A stretch of 8,717 nt of DNA from Rhodospirillaceae bacterium UBA4468 (GTDB lineage Bacteria; Pseudomonadota; Alphaproteobacteria; Rhodospirillales; Casp-alpha2), in contig DGOK01000109.1 in NCBI GenBank assembly GCA_002389385.1, positions 1-8,717 of the forward strand, in the 5' to 3' direction. The notes under the pieces are model-generated. The model did not search any database and had not been told where the DNA came from. It saw only the letters and a list, made by a program, of their open reading frames with translations. Numbering within the stretch: position 1 is the stretch's first letter; each line of letters opens with the position of its first letter. Positions 1-5,576 of this stretch are shown here, piece after piece. The position numbers and the translations under genes were made by a program.

Positions 1-31
1 GATCGATACGAAGCCCTGGGTCTTTTCTCAT
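1..31 (-). CDS. Start of an unidentified gene, cut by the window edge
   Basis: An ATG at 31-29 on the minus strand overlaps the TGA of the upstream MotB-like gene as ATGA, the usual sign of translational coupling. The frame is open to the window edge and reads MRKDPGLRID, too little to recognise a family. No clear Shine-Dalgarno sequence lies before it, so coupling to the MotB-like gene would be needed for initiation. Its position at the end of the fliL-to-motB-like series suggests another flagellar gene, but this is inference only. Confidence 0.45.
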   Translation of the reverse strand, partial: MRKDPGLRID

Positions 32-783
32 GGCTGACGTACTCGAACAGGGCGGCCACGGACAGGAAGTGGCCCTCGGTTTCTGGCTCTCATTTCCTTA
101 AGCGCATCATTAAATAATGTTGCCGTTTCTTCGAGGGGCCGGACCCAAGACCAAAAATTAATCTCACCCGGCGTGCCATATTTAATGCCCACCGAAATGC
201 TATCTGACGGTGCGCCACGGCCCACTAATGTTCGTGCAAGTTCCCCGCCCCTGGCCATCTCGAGGCTTTGAGTTTCGGGGAATAATATCTTATCGCCCAA
301 ATCAGTCCCGATAATAATTTCCATGTCTTGGCGCAAACCTGAGGGGCGATTGCTGAGCACCGCAACGACCTGGTCCATTAATGGCAACTGGTCTTCACGA
401 AGCGTGATCTCGTAACCTTTAAAAAATATCTGCGTCGGGATACGAAGACGCATAAGCTTACCTGGCTGCACAACCTCAATTTTCTCGATCTGAATTGCCG
501 TAGAAAAGATAGTCGTGATTTGCTCCTGGAACGCTTCGCCCGCAAGAATATCACCATCTTTTGCATTGAAATCGGTAAGGTCTGTTGTCGGCGGCAACAC
601 CGTCGTAAACGTTGAGGACAGGCTATCCATGACAGTGTTCGATTTTACTTCCTCAAAGGTCGAAATCGATACAAGCATGATAAAGAATGCCAGAACCAAG
701 AGGAACAGCCCAAGAAAGATCGGCACGATATCTAGTGCTTTTACGTGATCGTAAGCTGGTAGATCAAAATCAAGATCAGTCAT
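28..783 (-). CDS. MotB/OmpA-like flagellar motor-associated membrane protein
   Basis: A 251-residue protein with one N-terminal membrane segment (about residues 19-41) and a periplasmic OmpA-like region (about 108-205). It resembles MotB in layout, and its AFFIMLVSIS stretch matches the AFFLVMWLISIS of the E. coli MotB helix. Aligned there, the proton-binding Asp32 of MotB falls on Gly25; the nearest acidic residue is Asp18 at the helix start. The OmpA-like part is degenerate but keeps GTD (Asp161) and an Arg (Arg178) in the place of the peptidoglycan-binding pair. The last 20 residues are rich in Arg and Pro. The start is fixed by an in-frame TAA six bases upstream, although the Shine-Dalgarno is weak. 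The flagellar neighbours support a motor or cell-wall anchoring role. Whether it is a working stator subunit is doubtful, so no motB symbol is given. Confidence 0.8.
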   Translation of the reverse strand: MTDLDFDLPAYDHVKALDIVPIFLGLFLLVLAFFIMLVSISTFEEVKSNTVMDSLSSTFTTVLPPTTDLTDFNAKDGDILAGEAFQEQITTIFSTAIQIEKIEVVQPGKLMRLRIPTQIFFKGYEITLREDQLPLMDQVVAVLSNRPSGLRQDMEIIIGTDLGDKILFPETQSLEMARGGELARTLVGRGAPSDSISVGIKYGTPGEINFWSWVRPLEETATLFNDALKEMRARNRGPLPVRGRPVRVRQP

Positions 784-871
784 CGTTTAAGGGTGTATCC
801 CATCAATCAAAATGAGCAAGTCATGCGTTAATAATACCGTGTCTCGTCCTGCATACTTTTCACACGCGAAC

Positions 872-1258
872 TTAGAAATCACCAAGCACGCCAATCAATT
901 CGGTTTTCAAGGTCTTCGCATCGAACGGTTTTATAATATAATTCGAGACACCTGCCTCTTTGGCAGCAATCACATTCTCTGACTTAACTTCGGCAGTTAT
1001 CATGATAAAGGAAATATCGCTCAGATTGTCGTCTGCACGCACTTCACGAAGCAATTGGATCCCGGTCATGGGCTCCATATTCCAATCCGAGATAATCAGA
1101 TCAAATTTATCTTTATTCAGCTTTTCCAAAGCTTCAGCACCATCAGAAGCTTCTTCTGTATTTGTGAAATTCAATTGCCGCAGAAGATTTTTGATGGCCA
1201 TACGCATCGTATCGTAGTCATCTACGATAAGAATTTTGATGTTCATATCAATGGCCAT
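872..1258 (-). CDS. cheY: CheY-type single-domain response regulator
   Basis: A 128-residue stand-alone receiver domain with no output domain. The acidic pocket is Asp13-Asp14, the phosphoacceptor is Asp58 in SDWNMEPMTG, and the switch residues are Thr88, Tyr107 and Lys110 (in KPF). This is the full CheY set. In this family the phosphorylated form binds the N-terminal motif of FliM and changes motor direction; fliM lies three genes upstream here. The start is supported by GAGGAGG seven bases before the ATG (1266-1272). A second ATG at codon 5 is less well placed. A 118-base gap with a good promoter separates it from motE, so it is probably transcribed on its own as well as by read-through. 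No chemotaxis kinase or receptor gene is in the window. Which kinase feeds it cannot be told. Confidence 0.9.
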   Translation of the reverse strand: MAIDMNIKILIVDDYDTMRMAIKNLLRQLNFTNTEEASDGAEALEKLNKDKFDLIISDWNMEPMTGIQLLREVRADDNLSDISFIMITAEVKSENVIAAKEAGVSNYIIKPFDAKTLKTELIGVLGDF

Positions 1259-1326
1259 CCGTCACCCTCCTCAAGATTTAACCTCTGCTATGCAAAGTAA
1301 AAAATTACCACCATTTTGATTGCTTT

Positions 1327-1356
1327 ATTATATGGGTCCTTAAGGCCGATCATCAA
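1327..1356 (-). promoter_or_regulatory. Sigma70-type promoter of cheY
   Basis: On the minus strand a perfect -10 box TATAAT (1332-1327) follows TTGATG (1356-1351, four of six bases of TTGACA) with an 18-base spacer. Transcription would start near 1320, leaving a leader of about 60 bases before the cheY ATG at 1258. The spacer contains the palindrome CCTTAAGG (1338-1345). The -35 box lies inside an inverted repeat at 1349-1366. Confidence 0.6.
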
Positions 1357-1366
1357 AATTGATGAT
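1349..1366. repeat. Inverted repeat overlapping the cheY -35 box
   Basis: ATCATCAA and TTGATGAT are 8-base arms separated by two bases. On the minus strand no T run follows, so it is a poor terminator for motE, which ends at 1377. On the plus strand TTTTA follows, but no plus-strand gene ends here. Its overlap with the -35 box makes an operator a reasonable alternative. Nothing identifies the binding protein. Confidence 0.4.
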
Positions 1367-1376
1367 TTTACTGAGC

Positions 1377-2090
1377 CTAGTTAGCAACACCAACTTCACG
1401 AGGCAGTTCACGTAGGTCACGTAATTCTACCGTAATTTCACGTGCACGCTCAGGATTCATCTTTGCCATGACAGGGGCAAGTTTCCGTTCCTTCATGCGT
1501 TCAGCAACCTCAAGCAACGTCGTCATTTCCAACTCTTCGAAGATTTTTGCAGCATCCTTAGGCTTCATGTTCTCGTAAATCTTCACGAGGCTACCAAGTT
1601 TCTTTTCTTGCTGCGTATCAAAGACCTTAATGCGCTCCTCAATAACACCGCGTAAATCTTCAAGTTCAGCAACCTTACGCTCAATTCTGATTTCAGCTGC
1701 GCGTAATAATCCTTCACGTGCTTCAAGTTCACGGTTCCGGCCTTCAAGTTCGTCACGACGTTCAGCGAGACGCATGAGAAGTTCAATTTCTGCAGGTGTC
1801 AGCAATGTTGGATCATCTGTAATGAGCTTCGATGGATCTTCGCGGACCAAAGCCCCTGTTGATTGATCGTTCGGGTTGGATGCAGGAGGCGTCGCAGCTG
1901 TTTCTTGGGCAGCCACATCTGTTGGTGCCTCTGCAGGGGCTGTTTGTGCTTGTGCTTCAGAGACATTGATCGCGCCAGCAAGCAGATTGTCAACGCCTTC
2001 CCAAATGTCACCGACACGGACTGTCAGCATCAACGTGGCCGCAAAAATCGTCAGAGGTAAAAACCTGATCTTAGCGAATAATTTTCTCAT
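1377..2090 (-). CDS. motE: MotE-family flagellar motor protein (MgtE-N-like domain)
   Basis: A 237-residue protein. It has a basic N-terminus and a hydrophobic segment (about residues 9-24), either a membrane anchor or an uncleaved signal. An Ala/Pro/Gln/Thr-rich linker follows (about 45-75), then a long charged coiled coil (about 100-165), and a C-terminal domain (about 166-225) resembling the MgtE N-terminal fold, with the typical KPKDAAKIFEEL and MNPERAREI stretches. In rhizobia MotE is a periplasmic chaperone for the stator-associated protein MotC; a similar stator-side role is inferred here. It starts 21 bases after the DUF6468 stop, consistent with one operon, with only a weak Shine-Dalgarno before the ATG. 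The motE name follows family usage, and equivalence to the rhizobial protein is not proved. Confidence 0.78.
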   Translation of the reverse strand: MRKLFAKIRFLPLTIFAATLMLTVRVGDIWEGVDNLLAGAINVSEAQAQTAPAEAPTDVAAQETAATPPASNPNDQSTGALVREDPSKLITDDPTLLTPAEIELLMRLAERRDELEGRNRELEAREGLLRAAEIRIERKVAELEDLRGVIEERIKVFDTQQEKKLGSLVKIYENMKPKDAAKIFEELEMTTLLEVAERMKERKLAPVMAKMNPERAREITVELRDLRELPREVGVAN

Positions 2091-2111
2091 GGCTTATCTC
2101 ATACCTTTTGT

Positions 2112-2603
2112 TTAGCCAGCGTCTCGAAGTGCCTTCAATAGCTCGCGCTCAGCTTCAGAGCGCGGCTCGACACCGTCATCGCCTTCAATACTCTTTTTTC
2201 TACGAGGTTCAGCACGTGATAGCTCAACCTTGGGTGCAGGGCGCGGTTCAGCCGTTGAAGCGCCTGGGGGCTTTGGCACCACACCTAATCCATCCCGTGC
2301 TTCACGAACCAATTCTTCAAGTCGGTCCGCCGTCGAACCTCCACGATCCGCAAGAAACGCAAGATCATCCCGTAGGGATTGTGCGCGTTCCATTTGAATG
2401 TCCAACGCCTGCGCGACTGTTCTCAATTGATTTATGTTCTCTTCCGCACGCATCGTCGACTCTCCAAATGTACGCGCGAGGCTCTCAAGGTCTTTCTTAT
2501 CCTTGCGAAGCCGTGTCAGTCGTTTGTTGAGTGTCATCGCATAGGCGATTGTCACCACCAGTAATACAGCGACAGCAATATCAATGATCAGTGTATATGG
2601 CAC
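2112..2603 (-). CDS. DUF6468-type membrane coiled-coil protein of flagellar operons
   Basis: A 163-residue protein with one membrane helix (about residues 5-23). A strongly basic stretch (KRLTRLRKDKK, 27-37) and a long helical, probably coiled-coil region (about 33-108) follow, then a Pro-rich linker (109-135) and a charged tail. By the positive-inside rule the coiled coil should face the cytoplasm, the opposite side to MotE. The sequence resembles the DUF6468 family, which as I recall occurs next to fliM and motE in alphaproteobacteria. Its function is unknown. The start is GTG, selected by AAGGAG eight bases upstream, and it begins 31 bases after fliM. The operon position suggests a link to the switch or to stator assembly; no catalytic motif is visible. 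Confidence 0.75.
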   Translation of the reverse strand: MPYTLIIDIAVAVLLVVTIAYAMTLNKRLTRLRKDKKDLESLARTFGESTMRAEENINQLRTVAQALDIQMERAQSLRDDLAFLADRGGSTADRLEELVREARDGLGVVPKPPGASTAEPRPAPKVELSRAEPRRKKSIEGDDGVEPRSEAERELLKALRDAG

Positions 2604-2611
2604 CGTTCACA

Positions 2612-2617
2612 CTCCTT
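2612..2617 (-). promoter_or_regulatory. Shine-Dalgarno fixing the GTG start of the DUF6468 gene
   Basis: AAGGAG on the minus strand lies eight bases before GTG at 2603-2601, which is ideal spacing. The next in-frame ATG falls inside the protein after the membrane helix, so GTG is the right start. Confidence 0.7.
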
Positions 2618-2634
2618 TGCCTGTTGAAAACACG

Positions 2635-3768
2635 TCATCCGTTTTTAGGGTCTTTCACGAAACGATCACCAATTCGCACGGCAACCTTGTTACCTTTGCG
2701 GCCCATCTGTCCCGTATACATCGGGACATTACCACAAACGAGCTGTACGGGTGTGTCTTGTGTCGCGCTCAACATTATTCGTGATCCGACTTTAAGATCA
2801 AAAACATCTCGAAGGCGCATCACCTGGGTATCAATCACTGCCTCAAGATCAACGTCCGTAATCCATAATTCCTCGGCAAGGTGAGTTTCCCAAATCGTAT
2901 CACGTCCGAACTTCTCACCCGCAAACATCTGCAGCAATAATTCTCGAACAGGTTCTAGCGTTGCATGTGGCAGCAACAGCTCAAGTCGTCCACCACGATC
3001 TTCCATATCGATCCGCAATCTCACAACAATGGCCGCATTCGAAGGTCTGGAAATTGTTGCAAACCTTGGATTGGTTTCAAGACGGTCAAAGCGGAATGTC
3101 ACAGGGCTCAAAGGTTCAAACGCTGCAGAAAGGTCGCCCAACATTACATGGAACATGCGCTCAACAAGTGAACTCTCAATCGTCGTATAAGGACGGCCTT
3201 CAATACGCATCGCCGCCGTGCCACGACGACCACCAAGCAACACATCAACAATCGAATAGATCAAAGAACTATCGACCGTAATCAACCCATAGTTATCCCA
3301 TTCTTCAGCTTTGAAGACGCTCAACATTGCCGGTAGCGGGATAGAATTCAGATAATCGCCAAATCGAACAGATGCGATATTGTCCAATGAGACTTCTACG
3401 TTATCAGATGTAAAGTTACGCAATGATGTCGACATCAATCGCACAAGGCGGTCAAACACAACCTCGAGCATCGGCAGTCGTTCGTATGAAACCAGTGCTG
3501 ACGATAAAATAGCCTGGATACCGGTACTCTCGCCACCATCGTCGCCAACTTTGTCAGAACCTAAAAGGGAATCAATCTCGTCTTGGTTAAGGACACGCGT
3601 TGCTTCCCGGCCGGTACCTTCACCCTCCGTATCGTCACCATCTGAGGCCATTGAGTCCCATTCAGCGGCAAGATCATCACCGTCACCACTATCTTCGCCG
3701 CCCTCACCATCGCCAAGTGCAGATTCCCACTCAGCGGCGAGAGCATCATCGTCGTCAGCGGGCGCCAT
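2635..3768 (-). CDS. fliM: Flagellar motor switch protein FliM
   Basis: FliM forms the middle of the C ring, binds CheY-P at its N-terminus and connects FliG to FliN. This copy has 377 residues, more than the 334 of E. coli. The added length is at the N-terminus: residues 1-58 are acidic and Gly-rich and contain DDALAAEWES (7-16) and DDLAAEWDS (31-39), a near repeat. The CheY-binding motif, which in E. coli is at the very N-terminus, sits at 60-70 as LNQDEIDSLLG. The conserved middle domain follows (about 80-265, with GGRRG), then the C-terminal SpoA-like domain (about 280-365). AGGAGG nine bases before the ATG (3778-3783) supports the start. It lies 42 bases after fliL and 31 before the DUF6468 gene, in one operon. 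No fliG or fliN is in the window. Confidence 0.95.
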   Translation of the reverse strand: MAPADDDDALAAEWESALGDGEGGEDSGDGDDLAAEWDSMASDGDDTEGEGTGREATRVLNQDEIDSLLGSDKVGDDGGESTGIQAILSSALVSYERLPMLEVVFDRLVRLMSTSLRNFTSDNVEVSLDNIASVRFGDYLNSIPLPAMLSVFKAEEWDNYGLITVDSSLIYSIVDVLLGGRRGTAAMRIEGRPYTTIESSLVERMFHVMLGDLSAAFEPLSPVTFRFDRLETNPRFATISRPSNAAIVVRLRIDMEDRGGRLELLLPHATLEPVRELLLQMFAGEKFGRDTIWETHLAEELWITDVDLEAVIDTQVMRLRDVFDLKVGSRIMLSATQDTPVQLVCGNVPMYTGQMGRKGNKVAVRIGDRFVKDPKNG

Positions 3769-3810
3769 GTGATGCCGCCTCCTGATCCAGAGTATGAACG
3801 ATGTTCATTC

Positions 3811-4320
3811 TCATTGAATCAACATTTCCTTGAACAAAATATCACGCACCCTGACAGGTGCCACAGCAGCTTGAATTCGAATCAAAAGCTCTTCACGCAA
3901 TCGATACATACCAGCAGAACCGCTAAAATCTTCGATCCTGAGTTCACGTAAATACACATTAAAATTATCCATCACGCGCGCAATCACGGCTTCAACTTTT
4001 GGTTTATCCGTTTCAAGTGCCAATTCCAAACTCACCTGTATCTTTATAAACCTTGCTTTCCCACCAGTTGTATTAAGGTTCGCCGTCAGCGAAGGTAATT
4101 CGTAAAATACTGAAGGACCTTCTTCGCCTTCAGCTGTGTCACTTGTCTGTTCTTGCTCAGGGTCTAATATTCCTGTGAAGTAAGCACCTGCCAAACCGCC
4201 CAAAACCAAAAGCAGCACCACAACAATGATGATTAAAAGCTTCTTCTTACCTTTCGGTGGCGCAGCGTCCTTATCATCGCCGTCACCGCCTTCAGCTTCC
4301 GTATCGTCATCTTCGGCCAT
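3811..4320 (-). CDS. fliL: Flagellar basal body-associated protein FliL
   Basis: A 169-residue single-pass membrane protein. Residues 1-22 are acidic and cytoplasmic, KGKKK precedes the membrane helix (about 28-49), and the rest is the periplasmic FliL domain ending in VRDILFKEMLIQ, the typical family terminus. FliL surrounds or supports the stator units in several bacteria. GAGGG shortly before the ATG serves as ribosome binding site. It is the first gene of the leftward operon and is followed by fliM, as in many flagellar clusters. The 444-base region upstream separates it from flgF and must hold its promoter. Two inverted repeats lie 50-91 bases before its start codon. Confidence 0.92.
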   Translation of the reverse strand: MAEDDDTEAEGGDGDDKDAAPPKGKKKLLIIIVVVLLLVLGGLAGAYFTGILDPEQEQTSDTAEGEEGPSVFYELPSLTANLNTTGGKARFIKIQVSLELALETDKPKVEAVIARVMDNFNVYLRELRIEDFSGSAGMYRLREELLIRIQAAVAPVRVRDILFKEMLIQ

Positions 4321-4369
4321 AAAGCCCTCTTCCAGTTAAGATGATACGTTTGCACCACCAGAACCTATG

Positions 4370-4389
4370 AACGGACTATAGTGTCCGTT
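4370..4389. repeat. Inverted repeat near fliL, first of two
   Basis: AACGGAC (4370-4376) and GTCCGTT (4383-4389) are perfect 7-base arms around a 6-base centre. No T run follows on either strand, which argues against a terminator. The centre contains TATAGT on the minus strand, which resembles a -10 box but has no good -35 partner. An operator for the fliL operon is plausible. Confidence 0.45.
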
Positions 4390-4391
4390 TG

Positions 4392-4411
4392 GTTAACAAC
4401 TAGTTGCCAAC
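4392..4411. repeat. Inverted repeat near fliL, second of two
   Basis: A perfect 10-base palindrome CAACTAGTTG (4397-4406) is flanked after two mismatched bases on each side by GTT and AAC, giving 16 of 20 symmetrical positions. Its centre is 22 bases from that of the neighbouring inverted repeat, about two DNA turns, so dimers could bind both on one face. Confidence 0.4.
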
Positions 4412-4629
4412 AACGTCTTAGCAAACCAACCTCGTCGTCAAACACAATCAAGGCGATCTGGCTGAAGGTTTTGCTGACTAAGGCGTTTCGGCGAATCCTA
4501 AGATACCAAATACGACGTTCAGGGGGCAACAGCAGTACGCACATGGTGCATTTTACCTCATTCCTAATCAACACGGCATTTCCTGCCCGGTAAAGGGTGC
4601 ATATAGGTACCCGCCTTTTCTGAATATCA

Positions 4630-4645
4630 CCAGGCAAAATAGCAA
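4630..4645 (+). promoter_or_regulatory. Possible FlbD-type activator site
   Basis: CCAGGCAAAATAGCAA resembles the Caulobacter ftr element as I recall it (C-CGGC-AAA--GC-G), with nine of eleven defined positions. It lies about 60-75 bases before the expected start of the sigma54-type promoter. The consensus is from memory and no flbD gene is in the window, so this is tentative. Confidence 0.25.
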
Positions 4646-4677
4646 TTAAGTATCTGTTTTATCATACCTTTTAAGTT

Positions 4678-4693
4678 TGGCACGACACGTGCA
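4678..4693 (+). promoter_or_regulatory. Sigma54-type promoter for the flgFGAH operon
   Basis: TGGCACGACACGTGCA differs from the consensus TGGCACG-N4-TTGCA at one position only. The invariant GG (4679-4680) and GC (4691-4692) are separated by the required ten bases. Transcription would begin near 4704, about 60 bases before the flgF ATG. Sigma54 control of middle or late flagellar genes is known in Caulobacter and other alphaproteobacteria. It implies an enhancer-binding activator acting from upstream. Confidence 0.75.
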
Positions 4694-4705
4694 TATGATT
4701 AGCCA
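4690..4705 (-). promoter_or_regulatory. Weak sigma54-like match facing fliL
   Basis: On the minus strand TGGCTAATCATATGCA keeps GG and GC at the ten-base spacing and matches eight of twelve defined consensus positions. It shares TGCA (4690-4693) with the strong plus-strand promoter, so both could not be occupied at once. It would give a leader of about 360 bases before fliL. It may be a chance result of the symmetrical GTGCAT bases. Confidence 0.25.
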
Positions 4706-4764
4706 AAGCACGTTAGTTAATCGCTGAACAGATGCTTAAAGTACGGGAATAAGGAATTTGGACT

Positions 4765-5505
4765 ATGGAAAATACTTCATACATTGCGCTATCGCGTCAG
4801 TCAGGCTTACGCCGCCAGATGAATGTTGTTGCGAACAACTTAGCCAATATGAGCACGCACGGTTACAAAGCGGGCCAGATGATGTTCGTGGAACACCTCA
4901 CCAAATCTAAAGGTGGCGACAATCTTCTTACACCGAAAATGGCATATGTTCGTGATATTGCAACAATGACAGACACCAAACCAGGTGCCCTCGAAACAAC
5001 AGGCAACCCACTTGATCTCGCTATTCAAGGCGAAGGCTTCATGGTGCTACAAACACCAGAAGGTGAGCGTTATACACGAAACGGTCGCCTTCAACTTGAT
5101 AACGGTGGCCAACTCGTCAATCAACTCGGTCAGCCCGTTTTAGCCCAGGGTGGCGCAACATTAATCTTTGCACCGGAAGACACAGAAATTGTAGTTTCCA
5201 GAGATGGCACAGTCTCAACAAATAATGGTGAGCTTGGAAAATTACGCATTGTTCGCTTTGAGAATGATCAAAAGCTTGATCGCACGTCTGGCGCACAGTT
5301 CACCACAACTGAAGACAATCCTGCTGAGGACATTGCCCAGCCTGAGATTATGCAAGGCGCTGTTGAAGGATCGAACGTTCAGCCGATCCTAGAGATGGCC
5401 AATATGATTAGCGTCCACCGCGCGTATGACGGGGTGAAAAATTTCATCGAGCGAGAAGACGAACGTCAACGGACAATGATCCGTAGTCTCGCCGCAGTTT
5501 CTTAA
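4765..5505 (+). CDS. flgF: Flagellar proximal rod protein FlgF
   Basis: A 246-residue rod protein of the normal family length. The N-terminal rod motif is present (residues 8-35, with NVVANNLANMSTHGYKA), as are the central hook-basal-body region (about 80-125, with NPLDLAIQGEGF and YTRNG) and the C-terminal helix (about 205-235, with MISVHRAYD). FlgF sits in the proximal rod that crosses the periplasm and is exported by the flagellar type III system without a signal peptide, which agrees with its absence here. AAGGAA about eight bases before the ATG supports the start. It is the first gene of the rightward operon behind a sigma54-type promoter, and flgG follows 71 bases later. Confidence 0.93.
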   Translation: MENTSYIALSRQSGLRRQMNVVANNLANMSTHGYKAGQMMFVEHLTKSKGGDNLLTPKMAYVRDIATMTDTKPGALETTGNPLDLAIQGEGFMVLQTPEGERYTRNGRLQLDNGGQLVNQLGQPVLAQGGATLIFAPEDTEIVVSRDGTVSTNNGELGKLRIVRFENDQKLDRTSGAQFTTTEDNPAEDIAQPEIMQGAVEGSNVQPILEMANMISVHRAYDGVKNFIEREDERQRTMIRSLAAVS

Positions 5506-5521
5506 ACAAAATAATAGAAAA

Positions 5522-5549
5522 CCGCCTCGCCTAATGGTGAATATAGCGG
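5522..5549 (+). repeat. Possible RNA hairpin between flgF and flgG
   Basis: CCGC (5522-5525) can pair with GCGG (5546-5549), and inside it TCGCC (5527-5531) with GGTGA (5536-5540) across a TAAT loop, using one G-U pair. No T run follows, so it is not a terminator. It could affect message processing or stability. Support is weak. Confidence 0.25.
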
Positions 5550-5576
5550 CTGATAATACGAGAAAAGGAAAAGATA

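Larger units (their letters stand above)
4321..4764. other. Divergent control region between fliL and flgF
   Basis: This 444-base stretch separates two divergent flagellar operons, and I see no convincing gene in it. From left to right it holds two adjacent 20-bp inverted repeats (4370-4389 and 4392-4411), GGTGCAT at 4545-4551 and 4596-4602, a possible activator site (4630-4645), a sigma54-type promoter facing flgF (4678-4693) and a weaker sigma54-like match facing fliL (4690-4705). Open frames inside it begin with TTG or GTG without ribosome binding sites and look like chance. Confidence 0.7.

Noticed and set aside
32..102. Short plus-strand frame near the left edge
   Set aside because: About 23 codons, antisense to the MotB-like gene, with no ribosome binding site.
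1349..1366. Inverted repeat as terminator of motE
   Set aside because: On the minus strand the stem is AT-rich and followed by CGGCC, not by T residues.
3380..3772. 130-codon plus-strand frame opposite the fliM start
   Set aside because: Ser/Pro-rich translation is the antisense reading of the acidic FliM linker codons.
4377..4382. TATAGT on the minus strand as the -10 box of fliL
   Set aside because: No TTGACA-like box lies 16-18 bases upstream, and the hexamer is the centre of an inverted repeat.
4381..4593. 70-codon plus-strand frame in the fliL-flgF gap
   Set aside because: GTG start inside an inverted repeat, no Shine-Dalgarno, Ser/Arg-rich chance composition.
4365..4637. 90-codon minus-strand frame in the fliL-flgF gap
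   Set aside because: It starts with TTG without a ribosome binding site, shows no recognisable domain, and overlaps the inverted repeats. It could be a decayed gene but nothing supports that.
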